Assembly: GCA_011316305.1 (NCBI GenBank)
Contig: SAUG01000030.1
Span: 496,001-560,000, forward strand
Direction of reading: 5' to 3'
From: Rusavskia elegans
Taxonomy: Eukaryota; Ascomycota; Lecanoromycetes; Teloschistales; Teloschistaceae
Length of the DNA: 64,000 nt
Shown here: one piece after another, positions 62,901-64,000 of the stretch
Layout of the letters: each line of letters begins with the position of its first letter
How positions within the stretch are numbered: the first letter of the stretch is position 1
The notes under the pieces: generated by a model
The model's database searches: none
Seen by the model: only the letters and a program-made list of their open reading frames with translations
Told to the model about the DNA's origin: nothing
Program-made: the position numbers and the translations under genes

Positions 62901-64000
62901 CTGGTTATTATTTACTATATAGTCTACCTAAATAATATCCTAATCTTTTTTAATTCGGAAGAAAAATATTAAAAATATATTAGATAGATTATTCGAGAGC
63001 TTCGTAATATATAGTTATATTTTAACTTTAAGAAATATACTTTTAATATTAAAAATATAAAGTTTTTAGGCTTTATCGTATCTATTAAAGGTATTTTAAT
63101 AGATTTAGAACGAATAGTAACTATTAAAGAATAGCTAGTCCCGAAAATTTACCGGGAAATATAGATCTTTTTAAAGTTCGTAAACTTTTATCGGCGTTTT
63201 ATTTACTAGTATTTTCGGATTATAGTATCTTTAATAAATTTACTTATAGAAAATATAGCCGGAAAGAAGTCGGAACTACTTTATTAGATTATTAAAATCT
63301 AAAAGGCTTTTAAAGAACTAAAATATATTTTCGATACCGCTAGAATATTATAGTACTTTAATCTAGAAAAGGAAATCTATATCGAAACTAATATCTCTAG
63401 GATCGGATTAACTAGAATTATATTTTAATCTAATAAAAATAATCGCTAGCGCCTAATTATATTCTAGTTAAAGAAAATAATTCCTGCCGAACGTAACTAT
63501 AAAACGTATAATACCGAATTATTCGCTATTATTAAAGTCTTTAAGTAATAGAAATATTATCTTAAAAGCGCGAAGTATATAGTAAAGGTCTAGATAGATT
63601 ATAATAATCTTCGGGGTTTTATAAAGGTTAAAGAATTTAATATTCGATAATATTACTAGATTATTAAGCTGGCTACTATAGATTTTAATATCTTCTATTA
63701 TCTAGAAAAGATTAATCTAGCTAATCCGCCTTTTAGAAGGCCGGATTATAAAGATATTAATCTTTAAATCTAGATAATATTATCTATACTTTAGCGGAAG
63801 CTAAACTTTACTAGCTATAAACCTAGTAGTAAACCGTTTACTATATAAAAGGTTCGAGTTAATTATGCTTTATACGGGCGTATAACTAAAGGGTTTAAAA
63901 AACCCTTTATAGAACCTAAAAACTCTAAAAATAATAAAATTAACTTTCTACTATTAAATAAAGGACGCGATATATTTCGTATATTAAAATTACCTCCGGA
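59916..64000 (+). mobile_element. Ty3/Gypsy retrotransposon D, 5' part, runs off the window
   Basis: Order: LTR/leader region with moderate GC (about 59.9-60.3 kb), gag (60.3-61.7 kb) ending in a CCHC zinc-knuckle relic (61524-61569, IYFTYSNIDY-SKSC with Cys and His turned to Tyr), protease-like FLDLDSQINIVS (about 61.83 kb), RT (about 62.45-63.2 kb) with KKGWIRYLIFPIGALIFFIPKK, FRIYVDYRGFNKVTIKN and an active site VYLNNIL at 62922-62942 in which both catalytic Asp are Asn, then RNase H (IYIETNISRIGL, about 63.38 kb). It interrupts the MITE at 59767. The exact LTR boundary could not be set because the second LTR lies outside. Confidence 0.82.

Overview
The window looks like nuclear DNA of a filamentous ascomycete (Pezizomycotina; the FEN1 protein reads most like Leotiomycetes, a weak guess). 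The evidence is short GT-AG introns with CTAAC-type branch points, fungal gene families, and long AT-rich blocks in which CpA/TpG is almost absent while CpG persists. That last pattern is the trace of repeat-induced point mutation (RIP). Two small gene-bearing islands of normal composition (about 1-2.4 kb and 49.35-52.8 kb) are set in about 58 kb of RIP-mutated repeats.

Left island: a complete four-exon FEN1 flap endonuclease gene on the minus strand (767-2110). One exon is only 5 nt long and carries the first catalytic aspartate. Right island: an intact three-exon NAD(P)-binding Rossmann protein (49744-50636) and, on the minus strand, a broken BBE-type FAD-linked oxidase (50893-52544). A RIP-killed 2-oxoglutarate/Fe(II) dioxygenase relic lies at 46037-46620. 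These three oxidoreductases may be what is left of a metabolic gene group; that is inference.

The repeat block from 4.4 to 45.5 kb can be read as a nest because target-site duplications (TSDs) survive. A Ty3/Gypsy element with 241-bp LTRs (A, 12133-34234, TSD GTAAA) was entered by a 5.9-kb hAT-like DNA transposon (15307-21193). Its 3' LTR was entered by a smaller gag/protease-only LTR element with 182-bp LTRs (B, 25280-33997), and B was entered by a second hAT copy (27210-32627, perfect TSD TATATAGC). A third hAT copy (37642-44193, TSD ACGATTAT) contains a solo LTR and a 160-bp MITE. A minus-strand Gypsy (C, 4401-8836) abuts a truncated hAT copy (8837-10130). A further Gypsy (D, about 59.9 kb onward) leaves the window at its right edge.

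The hAT-like family also gives short non-autonomous derivatives: about 512-533 bp (35483, 54173, 56672, and a cut one at 59767), 323 bp (48587) and 160 bp (42935, 59533), nearly all with 8-bp TSDs. Several TSD pairs differ only by C-to-T or G-to-A, so RIP acted after insertion. Other items are a tRNA-headed SINE-like pair, a 320-bp TA-flanked inverted-repeat element, 40-bp minisatellites inside LTRs, and a GC-rich palindromic minisatellite at 47.4 kb. No coding sequence in the repeat blocks is intact.
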